Shown: one piece after another, positions 1-15,082 of the stretch
Numbering within the stretch: position 1 is the first letter of the stretch
How the letters are laid out: each line of letters begins with the position of its first letter
Assembly (NCBI GenBank): GCA_014155875.1
Contig: JACEFZ010013490.1
Span: 124,001 to 188,000, forward strand
Direction of reading: 5' to 3'
DNA length: 64,000 nt
Source: Cepaea nemoralis
Lineage: Eukaryota; Mollusca; Gastropoda; Stylommatophora; Helicidae
Notes under the pieces: generated by a model
Database searches by the model: none
What the model was told of the DNA's origin: nothing
What the model saw: the letters and a program-made list of their open reading frames with translations, nothing else
Program-made: the position numbers and the translations under genes

Positions 1-3000
1 ACAGTCAGTTATTAGAGAAATTAGATCCAGACAGTCAGGATTAGAGAAAATTAGATCCAGACAGTCAGTATTAGAGAAATTAGATCCAGACAGTCAGTAT
101 TAGAGAAATTAGACCCAGACAGTCAGTATTAGAGAAATTAGATCCAGACAGTCAGTATTAGAGAAATTAGATCCAGACAGTCAGTAGTAGAGAAATTAGA
201 CCCAGACAGTCAGTATTAGAGAAATTAGATCCAGACAGTCAGTATTAGAGAAATTAGACCCAGACAGTCAGTATTAGAGAAATTAGATCCAGACAGTCAG
301 TATTAGAGAAATTAGATCCAGACAGTCAGGATAGAGAAATTAGATCCAGACAGTCAGTATTAGAGAAATTAGACCCAGACAGTCAGTATTAGAGAAATTA
401 GATCCAGACAGTCAGTATTAGAGAAATTAGACCCAGACAGTCAGTATTAGAGAAATTAGATCCAGACAGTCAGTATTAGAGAAATTAGATCCAGACAGTC
501 AGTATTAGAGAAATTAGATCCAGACAGTCAGCACTAGAGAAATTAGATCCAGACAGTCAGTATTAGAGAAATTAGACCCAGACAGTCAGTATTAGAGAAA
601 TTAGATCCAGACAGTCAGTATTAGAGAAATTAGACCCAGACAGTCAGTATTAGAGAAATTAGATCCAGACAGTCAGTATTAGAGAAATTAGACCCAGACA
701 GTCAGTATTAGAGAAATTAGATCCAGGACAGTCAGTATTAGAGAAATTAGACCAGACAGTCAGTATTAGAGAAATTAGATCCAGACAGTCAGGATTAGAG
801 AAATTAGATCCAGACAGTCATATTAGAGAAATTAGATCCAGAAGTCAGTAGTAGAGAAATTAGGACCCAGACAGTCAGTATTAGAGAAATTAGATCCAGA
901 CAGTCCAGTATTAGAGAAATTAGATCCGACAGTCAGTATTAGAGAAATTAGACTCCAGACAGTCAGTATTAGAGAAATTAGATCCAGACAGTCAGTATTA
1001 GAGAATTAGACCAGACAGTCAGTATTAGAGAAATTAGATCCAGACAAGTCAGGATTAGAGAAATTAGACCCAGACAGTCAGGATTAAGAGAAATTAGATC
1101 CAGACAGTCAGTATTAGAGAAATTAGATCCAGACAGTCAGTATTGAGAGAAATTAGACCCAGACAGTCAGTATTAGAGAATTAGATCCAGACAGTCAGTA
1201 TTATAGAAATTAGACCCAGACAGTCAGTATTAGAGAAATTAGACCCAGACAGTCCAGTATTAGAGAAATTAGATCCAGACAGTCCGTATTAGAGAAATTA
1301 GATCCAGACAGTCAGTATTAGAGAAATTAGACCCAGACAGTCAGTATTAGAGAAATTAGACCCCAGACAGTCAGTATTAGAGAAATTAGATCCAGACAGT
1401 CAGTATTAGAGAAATTAGATCCAGACAGTCAGTATTAAGAAATTAGACCCAGACAGTCAGTATTAGAGAAATTAGATCCAGACATTCAGTATTAGAGAAA
1501 TTAGACCCAGACAGTCAGTATTAGAGAAATTAGATCCAGACAGTCAGTATTAGAGAAATTAGACCCAGACAGTCAGTATTAGAGAAATTAGATCCAGACA
1601 GTCAGTATTAGAGAAATTAGACCCAGACAGTCAGTATTAGAGAAATTAGACCCAGACAGTCAGTATTAGAGAAATTAGACCCAGACAGTCAGTATTAGAG
1701 AAATTAGATCCAGACAGTCAGTATTAGAGAAATTAGATCCAGACAGTCAGTATTAGAGAAATTAGACCCAGACAGTCAGTATTAGAGAAATTAGACCCAG
1801 ACAGTCAGTACTAGAGAAATTAGACCCAGACAGTCAGTATTAGAGAAATTAGATCCAGACAGTCAGTATTAGAGAAATTAGACCCAGACAGTCAGTATTA
1901 GAGAAATTAGACCAGACAGTCAGGATTAGAGAAATTAGACCAGACAGTCAGGATTAGAGAAATTAGACCCAGACAGTCAGCACTAGAGAAATTAGACCCA
2001 GACAGTCAGTATTAGAGAAATTAGACCCAGACAGTCAGCACTAGAGAAATTAGACCCAGACAGTCAGTATTAGAGAAATTAGATCCAGACAGTCAGTATT
2101 AGAGAAATTAGACCCAGACAGTCAGTATTAGAGAAATTAGATCCAGACAGTCAGTATTAGAGAAATTAGATCCAGACAGTCAGTATTAGAGAAATTAGAA
2201 CCCAGACAGTCAGTATTAGAGAAATTAGACCCAGACAGTCAGTATTAGAGAAATTAGACCCAGACAGTCAGTATTAGAGAAATTAGACCCAGACAGTCAG
2301 TATTAGAGAAATTAGATCCAGACAGTCAGTATTAGAGAAATTAGACCCAGACAGTCAGTATTAGAGAAATTAGACTCCAGACAGTCAGTATTAGAGAAAT
2401 TAGATCCAGACAGTCAGTATTAGAGAAATTAGATCCAGACAGTCAGTATTAGAGAAATTAGATCCAGACAGTCAGTATTAGAGAAATTAGACCCAAGACA
2501 GTCAGTATTAGAGAAATTAGACCCAGACAGTCAGTATTAGAGAAATTAGACCAGACAGTCAGTATTAGAGAAATTAGACCCGACAGTCAGGATTAGAGAA
2601 ATTAGACCCAGACAGAGTATTAGAGAAATTAGACCAGACAGTCAGGATTAGAGAAATTAGACCCAGACAGTCAGGATTAGAGAAATTAGACCCAGACAGT
2701 CAGTATTAGAGAAATTAGACCCAGGACAGTCAGTATTAGAGAAATAGACCCAGACAGTCAGGATTAGAGAAATTAGACCCAGACAGTCAGTATTAGAGAA
2801 ATTAGATCCCAGACAGTCAGTATTAGAGAAATTAGATCCAGACAGTCAGTATTAGAGAAATTAGATCCAGACAGTCAGTATTAGAGAAATTAGATCCAGA
2901 CAGTCAGTATTAGAGAAATTAGATCCAGACAGTCAGTATTAGAGAAATTAGACCAGACAGTCAGTATTAGAGAAATTAGATCCAGACAGTCAGTATTAGA

Positions 3001-6000
3001 GAAATTAGACCCAGACAGTCAGTATTAGAGAAATTAGATCCAGACAGTCAGTATTAGAGAAATTAGACCCAGACAGTCAGTATTAGAGAAATTAGATCCA
3101 GACAGTCAGTATTAGAGAAATTAGATCCAGACAGTCAGGATTAGAGAAATTAGATCCAGACAGTCAGTATTAGAGAAATTAGATCCAGACAGTCAGGTAT
3201 TAGTGAAATTAGACCCAGAGCAGTCAGCACTAGAGAAATTAGACCAGACAGTCAGCACTAGAGAAATTAGACCCAGACAGTCAGTATTAGAGAAATTAGA
3301 TCCAGACAGTCAGTATTAGAGAAATTAGACCCAGACAGTCAGGATTAGAGAATTAGATCCAGACAGTCAGTATTAGAGAAATTAGACCCAGACAGTCAGG
3401 ATTAGAGAAATTAGACCCAGACAGTCAGTATTAGAGAAATTAGATCCAGACAGTCAGGATTAGAGAAATTAGACCCAGACAGTCAGTATTAGAGAAATTA
3501 GATCCAGACAGTCAGGATTAGAGAAATTAGACCCAGACAGTCAGCACTAGAGAAATTAGACCCAGACAGTCAGCACTAGAGAAATTAGACCCAGACAGTC
3601 AGTACTAGAGAAATTAGACCCAGACAGTCAGTATTAGAGAAATTAGATCCAGACAGTCAGGATTAGAGAAATTAGACCCAGACAGTCAGGATTAGAGAAA
3701 TTAGATCCAGACAGTCAGCACTAGAGAAATTAGATCCAGACAGTCAGTATTAGAGAAATTAGATCCAGACAGTCAGGATTAGAGAAATTAGACCCAGACA
3801 GTCAGTATTAGAGAAATTAGATCCAGACAGTCAGGATTAGAGAAATTAGACCCAGACAGTCAGTATTAGAGAAATTAGATCCAGACAGTCAGGATTAGAG
3901 AAATTAGACCCAGACAGTCAGCACTAGAGAAATTAGACCCAGACAGTCAGCACTAGAGAAATTAGACCCAGACAGTCAGTACTAGAGAAATTAGACCCAG
4001 ACAGTCAGTAGTAGAGAAAATTAGATCCAGACAGTCAGGATTAGAGAAATTAGACCCAGACGTCAGCACTAGAGAAATTAGATCCCAGACAGTCAGGCAC
4101 TAGAGAAATTAGACCCAGACAGTCAGTATTAGAGAAATTAGATCCAGACAGTCAGGATTAGAGAAATTAGACCCAGACAGTCAGTATTAGAGAAATTAGA
4201 TCCAGACAGTCAGGATTAGAGAAATTAGACCCAGACAGTCAGCACTAGAGAAATTAGACCCAGACAGTCAGCACTAGAGAAATTAGACCCAGACAGTCAG
4301 TACTAGAGAAATTAGACCCAGACAGTCAGTATTAGAGAAATTAGATCCAGACAGTCAGGATTAGAGAAATTAGATCCAGACAGTCAGGATTAGAGAAATT
4401 AGATCCAGACAGTCAGGATTAGAGAAATTAGACCCAGACAGTCAGGATTAGAGAAATTAGATCCCAGACAGTCAGTATTAGAGAAATTAGACCCAGACAG
4501 TCAGGATTAGAGAAATTAGACCCAGACAGTCAGTATTAGAGAAATTAGACCCAGGCAGTCAGTATTAGAGAAATTAGATCCAGACAGTCAGGATTAGAGA
4601 AATTAGATCCAGACAGTCAGTATTAGAGAAATTAGATCCAGACAGTCAGGATTAGAGAAATTAGACCCAGACAGTCAGTATTAGAGAAATTAGATCCAGA
4701 CAGTCAGGATTAGAGAAATTAGACCCAGACAGTCAGTATTAGAGAAATTAGATCCAGACAGTCAGGATTAGAGAAATTAGACCCAGACAGTCAGCACTAG
4801 AGAAATTAGACCCAGACAGTCAGCACTAGAGAAATTAGACCCAGACAGTCAGCACTAGAGAAATTAGACCCAGACAGTCAGTATTAGAGAAATTAGATCC
4901 AGACAGTCAGGATTAGAGAAATTAGACCCAGACATTCAGTATTAGAGAAATTAGATCCAGACAGTCAGGATTAGAGAAATTAGACCCAGACAGTCAGCAC
5001 TAGAGAAATTAGACCCAGACAGTCAGCACTAGAGAAATTAGACCCAGACAGTCAGTACTAGAGAAATTAGACCCAGACAGTCAGTATTAGAGAAATTAGA
5101 TCCAGACAGTCAGTATTAGAGAAATTAGACCCAGACAGTCAGTACTAGAGAAATTAGACCCAGACAGTCAGTATTAGAGAAAATAGATCCAGACAGTCAG
5201 GATTAGAGAAATTAGACCCAGACAGTCAGTATTAGAGAAATTAGATCCAGACAGTCAGTACTAGAGAAATTAGACCCAGACAGTCAGTACTAGAGAAATT
5301 AGACCCAGACAGTCAGTATTAGAGAAATTAGATCCAGACAGTCAGGATTAGAGAAATTAGACCCAGACAGTCAGGATTAGAGAAATTAGATCCAGACAGT
5401 CAGCACTAGAGAAATTAGACCCAGACAGTCAGTACTAGAGAAATTAGACCCAGACAGTCAGGATTAGAGAAATTAGATCCAGACAGTCAGTATTAGAGAA
5501 ATTAGATCCAGACAGTCAGTATTAGAGAAATTAGATCCAGACAGTCAGTATTAGAGAAATTAGACCCAGACAGTCAGCACTAGAGAAATTAGACCCAGAC
5601 AGTCAGTACTAGAGAAATTAGACCCAGACAGTCAGCACTAGAGAAATTAGACCCAGACAGTCAGTACTAGAGAAATTAGACCCAGACAGTCAGGATTAGA
5701 GAAATTAGATCCAGACAGTCAGTATTAGAGAAATTACATCCAGACAGTCAGTATTAGAGAAATTAGATCCAGACAGTCAGGATTAGAGAAATTAGCCCCA
5801 GACAGTCAGTATTAGAGAAATTAGATCCAGACAGTCAGGATTAGAGAAATTAGACCCAGACAGTCAGGATTAGAGAAATTAGATCCAGACAGTCAGTATT
5901 AGAGAAATTAGACCCAGACAGTCAGGATTAGAGAAATTAGACCCAGACAGTCAGTATTAGAGAAATTAGACCCAGGCAGTCAGGATTAGAGAAATTAGAC

Positions 6001-9000
6001 CCAGACAGTCAGTATTAGAGAAATTAGACCCAGGCAGTCAGTATTAGAGAAATTAGATCCAGACAGTCAGGATTAGAGAAATTAGACCCAGACAGTCAGT
6101 ATTAGAGAAATTAGATCCAGACAGTCAGTATTAGAGAAATTAGACCCAGACAGTCAGTATTAGAGAAATTAGATCCAGACAGTCAGAATTAGAGAAATTA
6201 GACCCAGACAGTCAGTATTAGAGAAATTAGATCCAGACAGTCAGGATTAGAGAAATTAGACCCAGACAGTCAGTATTAGAGAAATTAGATCCAGACAGTC
6301 AGGATTAGAGAAATTAGATCCAGACAGTCAGGATTAGAGAAATTAGATCCAGACAGTCAGTATTAGAGAAATTAGATCCAGACAGTCAGTATTAGAGAAA
6401 TTAGACCCAGACAGTCAGTATTAGAGAAATTAGATCCAGACAGTCAGGATTAGAGAAATTAGATCCAGACAGTCAGTATTAGAGAAATTAGATCCAGACA
6501 GTCAGTATTAGAGAAATTAGACCCAGACAGTCAGTAGTAGAGAAATTAGACCCAGACAGTCAGTATTAGAGAAATTAGATCCAGACAGTCAGTAGTAGAG
6601 AAATTAGACCCAGACAGTCAGTATTAGAGAAATTAGATCCAGACAGTCAGTATTAGAGAAATTAGACCCAGACAGTCAGGATTAGAGAAATTAGATCCAG
6701 ACAGTCAGTATTAGAGAAATTAGATCCAGACAGTCAGGATTAGAGAAATTAGATCCAGACAGTCAGTATTAGAGAAATTAGACCCAGACAGTCAGTATTA
6801 GAGAAATTAGATCCAGACAGTCAGTATTAGAGAAATTAGACCCAGACAGTCAGTATTAGAGAAATTAGATCCAGACAGTCAGTATTAGAGAAATTAGATC
6901 CAGACAGTCAGTATTAGAGAAATTAGATCCAGACAGTCAGCACTAGAGAAATTAGATCCAGACAGTCAGTATTAGAGAAATTAGACCCAGACAGTCAGTA
7001 TTAGAGAAATTAGATCCAGACAGTCAGTATTAGAGAAATTAGACCCAGACAGTCAGTATTAGAGAAATTAGATCCAGACAGTCAGTATTAGAGAAATTAG
7101 ACCCAGACAGTCAGTATTAGAGAAATTAGATCCAGACAGTCAGTATTAGAGAAATTAGACCCAGACAGTCAGTATTAGAGAAATTAGATCCAGACAGTCA
7201 GGATTAGAGAAATTAGATCCAGACAGTCAGTATTAGAGAAATTAGATCCAGACAGTCAGTATTAGAGAAATTAGACCCAGACAGTCAGTATTAGAGAAAT
7301 TAGATCCAGACAGTCAGTATTAGAGAAATTAGATCCAGACAGTCAGTATTAGAGAAATTAGACCCAGACAGTCAGTATTAGAGAAATTAGATCCAGACAG
7401 TCAGTATTAGAGAAATTAGACCCAGACAGTCAGTATTAGAGAAATTAGATCCAGACAGTCAGTATTAGAGAAATTAGACCCAGACAGTCAGTATTAGAGA
7501 AATTAGATCCAGACAGTCAGTATTAGAGAAATTAGATCCAGACAGTCAGTATTAGAGAAATTAGACCCAGACAGTCAGTATTAGAGAAATTAGATCCAGA
7601 CAGTCAGTATTAGAGAAATTAGACCCAGACAGTCAGTATTAGAGAAATTAGACCCAGACAGTCAGTATTAGAGAAATTAGATCCAGACAGTCAGTATTAG
7701 AGAAATTAGATCCAGACAGTCAGTATTAGAGAAATTAGATCCAGACAGTCAGTATTAGAGAAATTAGACCCAGACAGTCAGTATTAGAGAAATTAGATCC
7801 AGACAGTCAGTATTAGAGAAATTAGATCCAGACAGTCAGTATTAGAGAAATTAGACCCAGACAGTCAGTATTAGAGAAATTAGATCCAGACATTCAGTAT
7901 TAGAGAAATTAGACCCAGACAGTCAGTATTAGAGAAATTAGATCCAGACAGTCAGTATTAGAGAAATTAGACCCAGACAGTCAGTATTAGAGAAATTAGA
8001 TCCAGACAGTCAGTATTAGAGAAATTAGACCCAGACAGTCAGTATTAGAGAAATTAGACCCAGACAGTCAGTACTAGAGAAATTAGACCCAGACAGTCAG
8101 TATTAGAGAAATTAGATCCAGACAGTCAGTATTAGAGAAATTAGATCCAGACAGTCAGTATTAGAGAAATTAGACCCAGACAGTCAGTATTAGAGAAATT
8201 AGACAGACAGTAAAATTACCCAGACAGTCAGTACTAGAGAAATTAGACCCAGACAGTCAGTATTAGAGAAATTAGATCCAGACAGTCAGTATTAGAGAAA
8301 TTAGACCCAGACAGTCAGTATTAGAGAAATTAGACCCAGACAGTCAGGATTAGAGAAATTAGACCCAGACAGTCAGGATTAGAGAAATTAGACCCAGACA
8401 GTCAGCACTAGAGAAATTAGACCCAGACAGTCAGTATTAGAGAAATTAGACCCAGACAGTCAGCACTAGAGAAATTAGACCCAGACAGTCAGTATTAGAG
8501 AAATTAGATCCAGACAGTCAGTATTAGAGAAATTAGACCCAGACAGTCAGTATTAGAGAAATTAGATCCAGACAGTCAGTATTAGAGAAATTAGATCCAG
8601 ACAGTCAGTATTAGAGAAATTAGACCCAGACAGTCAGTATTAGAGAAATTAGACCCAGACAGTCAGTATTAGAGAAATTAGACCCAGACAGTCAGTATTA
8701 GAGAAATTAGACCCAGACAGTCAGTATTAGAGAAATTAGATCCAGACAGTCAGTATTAGAGAAATTAGACCCAGACAGTCAGTATTAGAGAAATTAGACC
8801 CAGACAGTCAGTATTAGAGAAATTAGATCCAGACAGTCAGTATTAGAGAAATTAGATCCAGACAGTCAGTATTAGAGAAATTAGATCCAGACAGTCAGTA
8901 TTAGAGAAATTAGACCCAGACAGTCAGTATTAGAGAAATTAGACCCAGACAGTCAGTATTAGAGAAATTAGACCCAGACAGTCAGTATTAGAGAAATTAG

Positions 9001-12000
9001 ACCCAGACAGTCAGGATTAGAGAAATTAGACCCAGACAGCGTATTAGAGAAATTAGACCCAGACAGTCAGGATTAGAGAAATTAGACCCAGACAGTCAGT
9101 ATTAGAGAAATTAGACCCAGACAGTCAGGATTAGAGAAATAAGACCCAGACAGTCAGGATTAGAGAAATTAGACCCAGACAGTCAGGATTAGAGAAATTA
9201 GACCCAGACAGTCAGTATTAGAGAAATTAGATCCAGACAGTCAGTATTAGAGAAATTAGATCCAGACAGTCAGTATTAGAGAAATTAGATCCAGGAAAAG
9301 TCAGTATTAGAGAAATTAGACCCAGACAGTCAGTATTAGAGAAATTAGATCCAGACAGTCAGTATTAGAGAAATTAGACCCAGACAGTCAGTATTAGAGA
9401 AATTAGATCCAGACAGTCAGTATTAGAGAAATTAGATCCAGACAGTCAGGATTAGAGAAATTAGATCCAGACAGTCAGTATTAGAGAAATTAGACCCAGA
9501 CAGTCAGTATTAGAGAAATTAGATCCAGACAGTCAGTATTAGAGAAATTAGACCCTGACAGTCAGTATTAGAGAAATTAGATCCAGACAGTCAGTATTAG
9601 AGAAATTAGATCCACACGGTCAGGATTAGAGAAATTAGATCCAGACAGTCAGTATTAGAGAAATTAGATCCAGACAGTCAGGATTAGTGAAATTAGACCC
9701 AGACAGTCAGCACTAGAGAAATTAGACCCAGACAGTCAGCACTAGAGAAATTAGACCCAGACAGTCAGTATTAGAGAAATTAGATCCAGACAGTCAGTAT
9801 TAGAGAAATTAGACCCAGACAGTCAGGATTAGAGAAATTAGATCCAGACAGTCAGTATTAGAGAAATTAGATCCAGACAGTCAGGATTAGAGAAATTAGA
9901 CCCAGACAGTCAGTATTAGAGAAATTAGATCCAGACAGTCAGGATTAGAGAAATTAGACCCAGACAGTCAGTATTAGAGAAATTAGATCCAGACAGTCAG
10001 GATTAGAGAAATTAGACCCAGACAGTCAGCACTAGAGAAATTAGACCCAGACAGTCAGCACTAGAGAAATTAGACCCAGACAGTCAGTACTAGAGAAATT
10101 AGACCCAGACAGTCAGTATTAGAGAAATTAGATCCAGACAGTCAGGAATTAGAGAAATTAGACCCAGACAGTCAGGATTAGAGAAATTAGATCCAGACAG
10201 TCAGCACTAGAGAAATTAGACCCAGACAGTCAGTACTAGAGAAATTAGACCCAGACAGTCAGGATTAGAGAAATTAGATCCAGACAGTCAGGATTAGAGA
10301 AATTAGACCCAGACAGTCAGGATTAGAGAAATTAGACCCAGACAGTCAGCACTAGAGAAATTAGACCCAGACAGTCAGCACTAGAGAAATTAGACCCAGA
10401 CAGTCAGTATTAGAGAAATTAGATCCAGACAGTCAGTATTAGAGAAATTAGACCCAGACAGTCAGTATTAGAGAAATTAGATCCAGACAGTCAGGATTAG
10501 AGAAATTAGATCCAGACAGTCAGTATTAGAGAAATTAGATCCAGACAGTCAGTATTAGAGAAATTAGACCCAGACAGTCAGTATTAGAGAAATTAGATCC
10601 AGACAGTCAGTATTAGAGAAATTAGATCCAGACAGTCAGTATTAGAGAAATTAGACCCAGACAGTCAGTATTAGAGAAATTAGATCCAGACAGTCAGTAT
10701 TAGAGAAATTAGACCCAGACAGTCAGTATTAGAGAAATTAGATCCAGACAGTCAGTATTAGAGAAATTAGACCCAGACAGTCAGTATTAGAGAAATTAGA
10801 TCCAGACAGTCAGTATTAGAGAAATTAGATCCAGACAGTCAGTATTAGAGAAATTAGACCCAGACAGTCAGTATTAGAGAAATTAGATCCAGACAGTCAG
10901 TACTAGAGAAATTAGACCCAGACAGTCAGTATTAGAGAAATTAGATCCAGACAGTCAGGATTAGTGAAATTAGATCCAGACAGTCAGGATTAGAGAAATT
11001 AGATCCAGACAGTCAGGATTAGAGAAATTAGATCCAGACAGTCAGGATTAGAGAAATTAGACCCAGACAGTCAGTATTAGAGAAATTAGATCCAGACAGT
11101 CAGGATTAGAGAAATTAGACCCAGACAGTCAGGATTAGAGAAATTAGATCCAGACAGTCAGCACTAGAGAAATTAGACCCAGACAGTCAGTACTAGAGAA
11201 ATTAGACCCAGACAGTCAGGATTAGAGAAATTAGATCCAGACAGTCAGTATTAGAGAAATTAGATCCAGACAGTCAGTATTAGAGAAATTAGACCCAGAC
11301 AGTCAGTATTAGAGAAATTAGATCCAGACAGTCAGCACTAGAGAAATTAGACCCAGACAGTCAGTACTAGAGAAATTAGACCCAGACAGTCAGGATTAGA
11401 GAAATTAGATCCAGACAGTCAGTATTAGAGAAATTAGATCCAGACAGTCAGTATTAGAGAAATTAGACCCAGACAGTCAGTATTAGAGAAATTAGATCCA
11501 GACAGTCAGTATTAGAGAAATTAGATCCAGACAGTCAGTATTAGAGAAATTAGACCCAGACAGTCAGGATTAGAGAAATTAGACCCAGACAGTCAGTATT
11601 AGAGAAATTAGACCCAGACAGTCAGCACTAGAGAAATTAGATCCAGACAGTCAGTATTAGAGAAATTAGATCCAGACAGTCAGGATTAGAGAAATTAGAT
11701 CCAGACAGTCAGTATTAGAGAAATTAGATCCAGACAGTCAGGATTAGAGAAATTAGATCCAGACAGTCAGGATTAGAGAAATTAGATCCAGACAGTCAGT
11801 ATTAGAGAAATTAGATCCAGACAGTCAGTATTAGAGAAATTAGACCCAGACAGTCAGGATTAGAGAAATTAGATCCAGACAGTCAGCACTAGAGAAATTA
11901 GACCCAGACAGTCAGCACTAGAGAAATTAGACCCAGACAGTCAGCACTAGAGAAATTAGACCCAGACAGTCAGTATTAGAGAAATTAGATCCAGACAGTC

Positions 12001-12655
12001 AGCACTAGAGAAATTAGACCCAGACAGTCAGTATTAGAGAAATTAGACCCAGACAGTCAGTATTAGAGAAATTAGATCCAGACAGTCAGTATTAGAGAAA
12101 TTACATCCAGACAGTCAGTATTAGAGAAATTAGACCCAGACAGTCAGGATTAGAGAAATTAGATCCAGACAGTCAGTATTAGAGAAATTACATCCAGACA
12201 GTCAGTATTAGAGAAATTAGACCCAGACAGTCAGGATTAGAGAAATTAGATCCAGACAGTCAGTATTAGAGAAATTAGATCCAGACAGTCAGGATTAGAG
12301 AAATTAGACCCAGACAGTCAGTATTAGAGAAATTAGATCCAGACAGTCAGGATTAGAGAAATTAGACCCAGACAGTCAGTATTAGAGAAATTAGATCCAG
12401 ACAGTCAGTATTAGAGAAATTAGATCCAGACAGTCAGGATTAGAGAAATTAGATCCAGACAGTCAGGATTAGAGAAATTAGACCCAGACAGTCAGTATTA
12501 GAGAAATTAGATCCAGACAGTCAGGATTAGAGAAATTAGACCCAGACAGTCAGTATTAGAGAAATTAGATCCAGACAGTCAGTATTAGAGAAATTAGATC
12601 CAGACAGTCAGTATTAGAGAAATTAGACCCACACGGTCAGGATTAGAGAAATTAG
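1..12655. repeat. 29-bp satellite array (about 436 units)
   Basis: The whole stretch is a head-to-tail repeat of a 29-bp unit whose core reads AGACAGTCAGTATTAGAGAA followed by ATTAGATCC or ATTAGACCC. It begins before the window, so its full size is unknown. Variation is concentrated at two places: GATCC versus GACCC, and CAGTAT, CAGGAT, CAGCAC, CAGTAC or CAGTAG. The period is not a multiple of three and TAG/TAA recur, so no frame stays open. Single-base insertions and deletions cluster at about 720-1450 and 2490-2780 and are rare elsewhere. A broken unit lies at about 8200. The array decays near 12640. Confidence 0.97.
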
Positions 12656-12970
12656 ACGTGGACAGCGAAGAGTAGAGTAATACATATAAACACTCCGGAT
12701 CCGAGAAATAGATGTAGACAGACAAGATTAGATAAATTAGATTAGATGTTTGCGGTTCAGAGTTCCTGGACATGTTATTGGGAAACATAAATGTGACATC
12801 GTTCTGACAACTGGTAAACTTGATGGGATCATAGCAAAAGAAAGACAGAGACATAAACACGGAGCTGACACGGTTAATGCCACCATGGGGATGAGAACAC
12901 AGGACTGATCCGAGAATAGGCTGATTGTTTGAGATGGCGAAAATGGATCATCCATTTATCTTCATAGTGT
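12656..12970. other. Degenerate edge of the 29-bp array and unique sequence
   Basis: The first 100 bases still show decayed satellite motifs such as GATTAGATAAATTAG. The rest is single-copy within the window. I see no supportable gene; the short reading frames here look like chance. Confidence 0.6.
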
Positions 12971-12972
12971 GT

Positions 12973-12987
12973 GGTGATGATGATGAC

Positions 12988-13058
<71 letters not shown>
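12973..13058. repeat. (GAT)n microsatellite
   Basis: Almost uninterrupted GAT/TGA triplet run of about 85 bases, with one GAC interruption near its start. Confidence 0.95.
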
Positions 13059-13059
<1 letters not shown>

Positions 13060-13109
13060 TCTAGTACATTGAACTGACGTCTTACAACCAGAAAAGCCAC
13101 AAAGGTAAT

Positions 13110-14338
13110 TAATACAACAACCAAGCTGCCAGATTCACGGTGACAACAACCAAGCTGGCAGATTTACCGTGACAACAACCAAGCTGGCAGAATCACAGTG
13201 ACAACAGCAAAGCTGATAGATTCACAGTGACAATAATCAAGCTGGTAGATTCACCGTGACAACAGCCTAGCTGGCAGATTCACCGTGACAACAACCAAGC
13301 TGACAGATTCACCGTGACAACAACCAAGCTGACAGATTTACCGTGACAACAACCAAACTGGCAGATTTACCGTGACAACAACCAAGTTGACAGATTCACC
13401 GTGACAACAACCAAGCTGACAGATTCACCGTGGCAACAACCAAGCTGACAGATTCACCGTGACAACAACCAAACTGACAGATTCACCGTGACAACAACCA
13501 AGCTGGAAGATTTACCGTGACAACAACCAAGCTGGCAGATTTACCGTGACAACAGCCAAACTGATAGATTCACCGTGACAATAATCAAGCTGGTGGGTTC
13601 ACCGTGACAACAACCAAGCTGATAGATTCACCGTGACAATAATCAAGCTGGTAGATTCACCGTGACAACAACGAAGCTGGCAGATTCACCGTGACAACAG
13701 CCAAGCTGGCAGATTTACCGTGACAACAGCCAAGCTGGCAGATTTACCGTGACAATAATCAAGCTGGTAGATTCACCGTGACAACAACCAAATTGGTAGA
13801 TTCACAGTGACGACAGCCAAGCTGGCAAATTCACAGTGACAGCAACCAATCTGGCAGATTTACCGTGACAACAACCAAGCTGGCAGATTCACTGTGACAA
13901 CAACCAAGCTGGCAGATTTGCCGTGACAACAACCAAGCTGGCAGATTTACCGTGACAACAGCCAAGCTGATAGATTCACTGTGACAATAATCAAGCTGGT
14001 AGATTCACCGTGACAACAACCAAGCTGGCAGATTTACCGTGACAACAACCAAGCTGACAGATTCACCGTGACAACAACCAAGCTGGCAGATTTACCGTGA
14101 CAACAACCAAGCTGGCAGATTTACCGTGACAACAGCCAAGCTGGCAGATTTACCGTGACAACAACCAAGCTGGCAGATTCACCGTGACAATAGCCAAGCT
14201 GGCAGATCCACCGTGACAACAACCAAATTGGTAGATTAACAGTGACGACAGCCAAGCTGGCAAATTCACAGTGACAGCAGCCAATCTGGCAGATTCACCG
14301 TGACAACAGCCTGTCTGGCAGATTCACCTTGACAACAA
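13110..14338. repeat. Second 29-bp minisatellite (about 42 units)
   Basis: Tandem repeat of a 29-bp unit with core ACAACAACCAAGCTGGCAGA then TTCACCGTG. The spacing between successive TGACAACAAC motifs is 29 bases. Variants include GCCAAGCTG, AATCAAGCTGGTAG and TTTACCGTG. The unit is unrelated in sequence to the array at 1-12655 although the period is the same. There is no stable reading frame. Confidence 0.95.
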
Positions 14339-15082
14339 CCCTGACATTAGCAACACAAAAAAACAAAGCAGAAACACCACAACAACAGACGAAAATGACG
14401 TGCCAGGCAGAGGTCATGACCGCTGCTACCTGGCACGTGAGTGCAATGCTTCCGGTGTGAGTTCATTATGTCCTAGTTCTGCCCCAGGCTTAAAGAGATC
14501 AGATTAGTGTTTGGTGATCAGATTCCGGAGAAACACACATGAGGAGCTGTCACAACTGAACTCATGTTGCATAATGTTTGAGAAATAAACGTACGTGTAT
14601 TGTTGTGCACTTGTAGAAAGAAGTAGAGGCCAGATTATACACTTGACACGTTGAATGATAAGGGCACACCGAGATTCGATTATTCACTTGATCTTTTGCT
14701 CACCATGACTCGCATGGGCTGCAGTTGTGACAACATTCAACCTTTCCTAGAAATGCGCAGCACTGCATAGAACAACCCATGTAATCAGGACTGTTTGACA
14801 GTCAAGTCCCATTGTCCCAGTCAACCCGTCCCCCGGTACATTTTACACCCATTTGATCGGGATTGTTTGACAGTCAAGTACTACTGTCCCAGTACAAACC
14901 ACACCCATGTGATCTGTACAGTCTGGTAGTGAAGCACCACTGTCCCAGTTGATCCTTGTCAAGGTACATATTACAAGTGGACAACATAGATAGGTAACTG
15001 ATACAACGTTAAGACAATCGCATATACGAACAGAATTGATTTAAGCTAACACGGCTTTACAACAACTGATGTAAATCAGAGG
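14339..15082. other. Mostly unique intergenic or intronic sequence
   Basis: No coding region is supported. A segment of about 60-70 bases is present three times between about 14780 and 14965. Each copy contains a variant of TTTGACAGTCAAGTCC followed by ACTGTCCCAGT, and the copies are clearly diverged. Nothing else is recognisable. Confidence 0.55.

Noticed and set aside
1..14338. CRISPR array (29-bp direct repeats)
   Set aside because: The repeats are contiguous with no unique spacers, and the rest of the window is eukaryotic. They are satellite DNA.
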